The notes under the pieces: model-generated
Told to the model about the DNA's origin: nothing
Databases searched by the model: none
Seen by the model: only the letters and a program-made list of their open reading frames with translations
Position numbers and translations under genes: made by a program
Shown here: positions 63,231 to 64,000 of the stretch, one piece after another
How positions within the stretch are numbered: position 1 is the stretch's first letter
How the letters are laid out: each line of letters opens with the position of its first letter
Assembly (NCBI RefSeq): GCF_001639145.1
Contig: NZ_LROY01000002.1
Location: 528,501-592,500 of the forward strand
DNA: 64,000 nucleotides
From: Microbulbifer sp. Q7
Lineage (GTDB): Bacteria > Pseudomonadota > Gammaproteobacteria > Pseudomonadales > Cellvibrionaceae
Direction: 5' to 3'

Positions 63231-63902
63231 GTGTCGGAAATTTTTGTTGTGCGCCATGGGCAGGCGTCGTTCGGCAGTGATAACTACGACCAGCTCTCGG
63301 AACTTGGTTGGCAACAGGCGCGCTGGCTGGGTGAGCACTGGGCGCAGGATGAGCAGCAGTTTGACCATATCGTCAGTGGCGACCTCCAGCGTCACCGGGA
63401 GACCGCACAGGGTATCTGTGAGGGGCTGGGTCCGAATCGCCATCGAGTGGAGGCGCTTCCGCAACTCAACGAATTTGATTTCAAGCGGGTAATGCAGGCT
63501 TATGGCGAAACAAATCCCCAGGCTGCCCCCGGGGCGGGCGCCGAGCGCGCGGACTACTACCGCTTTCTGAAAAAGGCCATGCACGCCTGGTCCACCGGCG
63601 AGATTAAAGGTGCGGAAAGCTGGCAGCAGTTCGAGCAGCGTATTGAAGATGTTCTGGGGGTGCTGGCGGCGGGTGCGCGCGGCGGTAAAACGCTGGTGGT
63701 GAGTTCCGGTGGCGCCATTGCCATGATGGTGCGCCAGATACTGGGAGCACCATCCCACACGGTGACACAGCTGAATATGCAAATTAAAAATACGGCAATC
63801 AGCCACGTCTTTGCCGGACGCAATGGCTTGAGCCTGCACAGTTTCAATCACGTGCCCCATCTCGACAACCGCAATCGCCGCGCATTCATTACTTATAGTT
63901 AA
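63231..63902 (+). CDS. Histidine phosphatase family protein
   Basis: The 223-residue protein starts at a GTG with AGGAGG six bases upstream. It has IFVVRHGQASFG with the catalytic His, SGDLQRHRETAQGI with the second Arg, NEFDFKRVM and VVSSGGAIAMMV, where Ser-Gly-Gly stands in place of the usual Ser-His-Gly second catalytic His. That substitution raises doubt about full phosphatase activity. The neighbours (fadH, LysR, acyl-CoA dehydrogenase) suggest a lipid-related context, but the substrate is unknown. Confidence 0.88.
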   Translation: MSEIFVVRHGQASFGSDNYDQLSELGWQQARWLGEHWAQDEQQFDHIVSGDLQRHRETAQGICEGLGPNRHRVEALPQLNEFDFKRVMQAYGETNPQAAPGAGAERADYYRFLKKAMHAWSTGEIKGAESWQQFEQRIEDVLGVLAAGARGGKTLVVSSGGAIAMMVRQILGAPSHTVTQLNMQIKNTAISHVFAGRNGLSLHSFNHVPHLDNRNRRAFITYS

Positions 63903-63916
63903 CAACGGAAACCGCG

Positions 63917-64000
63917 ATGAACTTTGAATATTCACCCAAGGTGCAGGACTTGCTGGAGCGTTTGCAGCAATTTATGGCGGACGAAGTCATGCCCGCAGAG
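63917..64000 (+). CDS. Acyl-CoA dehydrogenase family protein, partial (N-terminus)
   Basis: The first 28 codons, MNFEYSPKVQDLLERLQQFM and then ADEVMPAE, match the start of acyl-CoA dehydrogenases, which open with a helix ending in a Pro-Ala-Glu motif. The gene continues beyond the window. It begins 15 bases after the phosphatase stop, so the two are probably co-transcribed. Confidence 0.7.
   Translation, partial: MNFEYSPKVQDLLERLQQFMADEVMPAE

Overview
The window reads as chromosome of a marine, polysaccharide-degrading gammaproteobacterium of the Cellvibrionales type (Microbulbifer-like). This rests on gene order (pyrG-kdsA-eno-ftsB-ispD-ispF-truD-pcm-nlpD-rpoS), on TonB receptors without SusD partners, and on secreted GH3/GH5 enzymes. 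No database search was possible, so the genus is an inference.

Region 1 (1-19271) is a beta-glucan utilisation locus. After the end of a DegV-family gene come a DUF4380 protein, a lipoprotein GH3 glucanase, a TonB-dependent receptor, a membrane-embedded AraC regulator, an MFS sugar:H+ symporter, a BglX-like GH3, a second TonB receptor, a secreted GH5-CBM6-ricin-lectin enzyme and a second membrane-embedded AraC regulator. Two related inverted half-site motifs (GTCCAACTT and GTTCGACT) lie in the control regions next to the two regulators and their presumed targets.

Region 2 (19399-31700) is conserved housekeeping: tilS, pyrG, kdsA, eno, a large palindromic repeat element, ftsB-ispD-ispF-truD-pcm, a DUF368 (polyprenyl-phosphate transporter family) gene, nlpD and rpoS. 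surE is missing from its usual place.

Region 3 (31854-42802) holds the ydbH-ynbE-ydbL envelope lipid-transport trio, a gamma-glutamyltransferase with a Tat-like signal, pepN, a histidine phosphatase, an orphan terminator that suggests an unannotated small transcript, and an MFS drug-type exporter.

Region 4 (43058-59581) is the most unusual part and may be an undescribed system. An 859-residue secreted protein has a BapA-like N-terminal prefix, a proline-rich linker and about 320 residues of near-perfect Asp-Ala repeat, interrupted by two Cys-x13-Cys segments of alternating Asp/Ile. A complete type I secretion system follows (TolC-like, ABC with C39-like domain, HlyD-like). Next come a secreted transglutaminase-fold protein, a cyanophycin-synthetase-like ATP-grasp protein fused to an acylphosphatase, and a 2-oxoglutarate/Fe(II) oxygenase. 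A convergent 1604-residue protein combines an alpha/alpha-barrel-like domain, a CapA-type domain, a beta-rich domain and a MurF-like ligase. I infer a ribosomally made poly(Asp-Ala) scaffold whose side chains may be hydroxylated and amide-ligated, then exported to the cell surface: a ribosomal counterpart of cyanophycin or poly-gamma-glutamate chemistry. No product is proven.

Region 5 (59860-64000) carries fadH (2,4-dienoyl-CoA reductase), a LysR regulator, another histidine phosphatase and the start of an acyl-CoA dehydrogenase, a fatty-acid catabolism neighbourhood.
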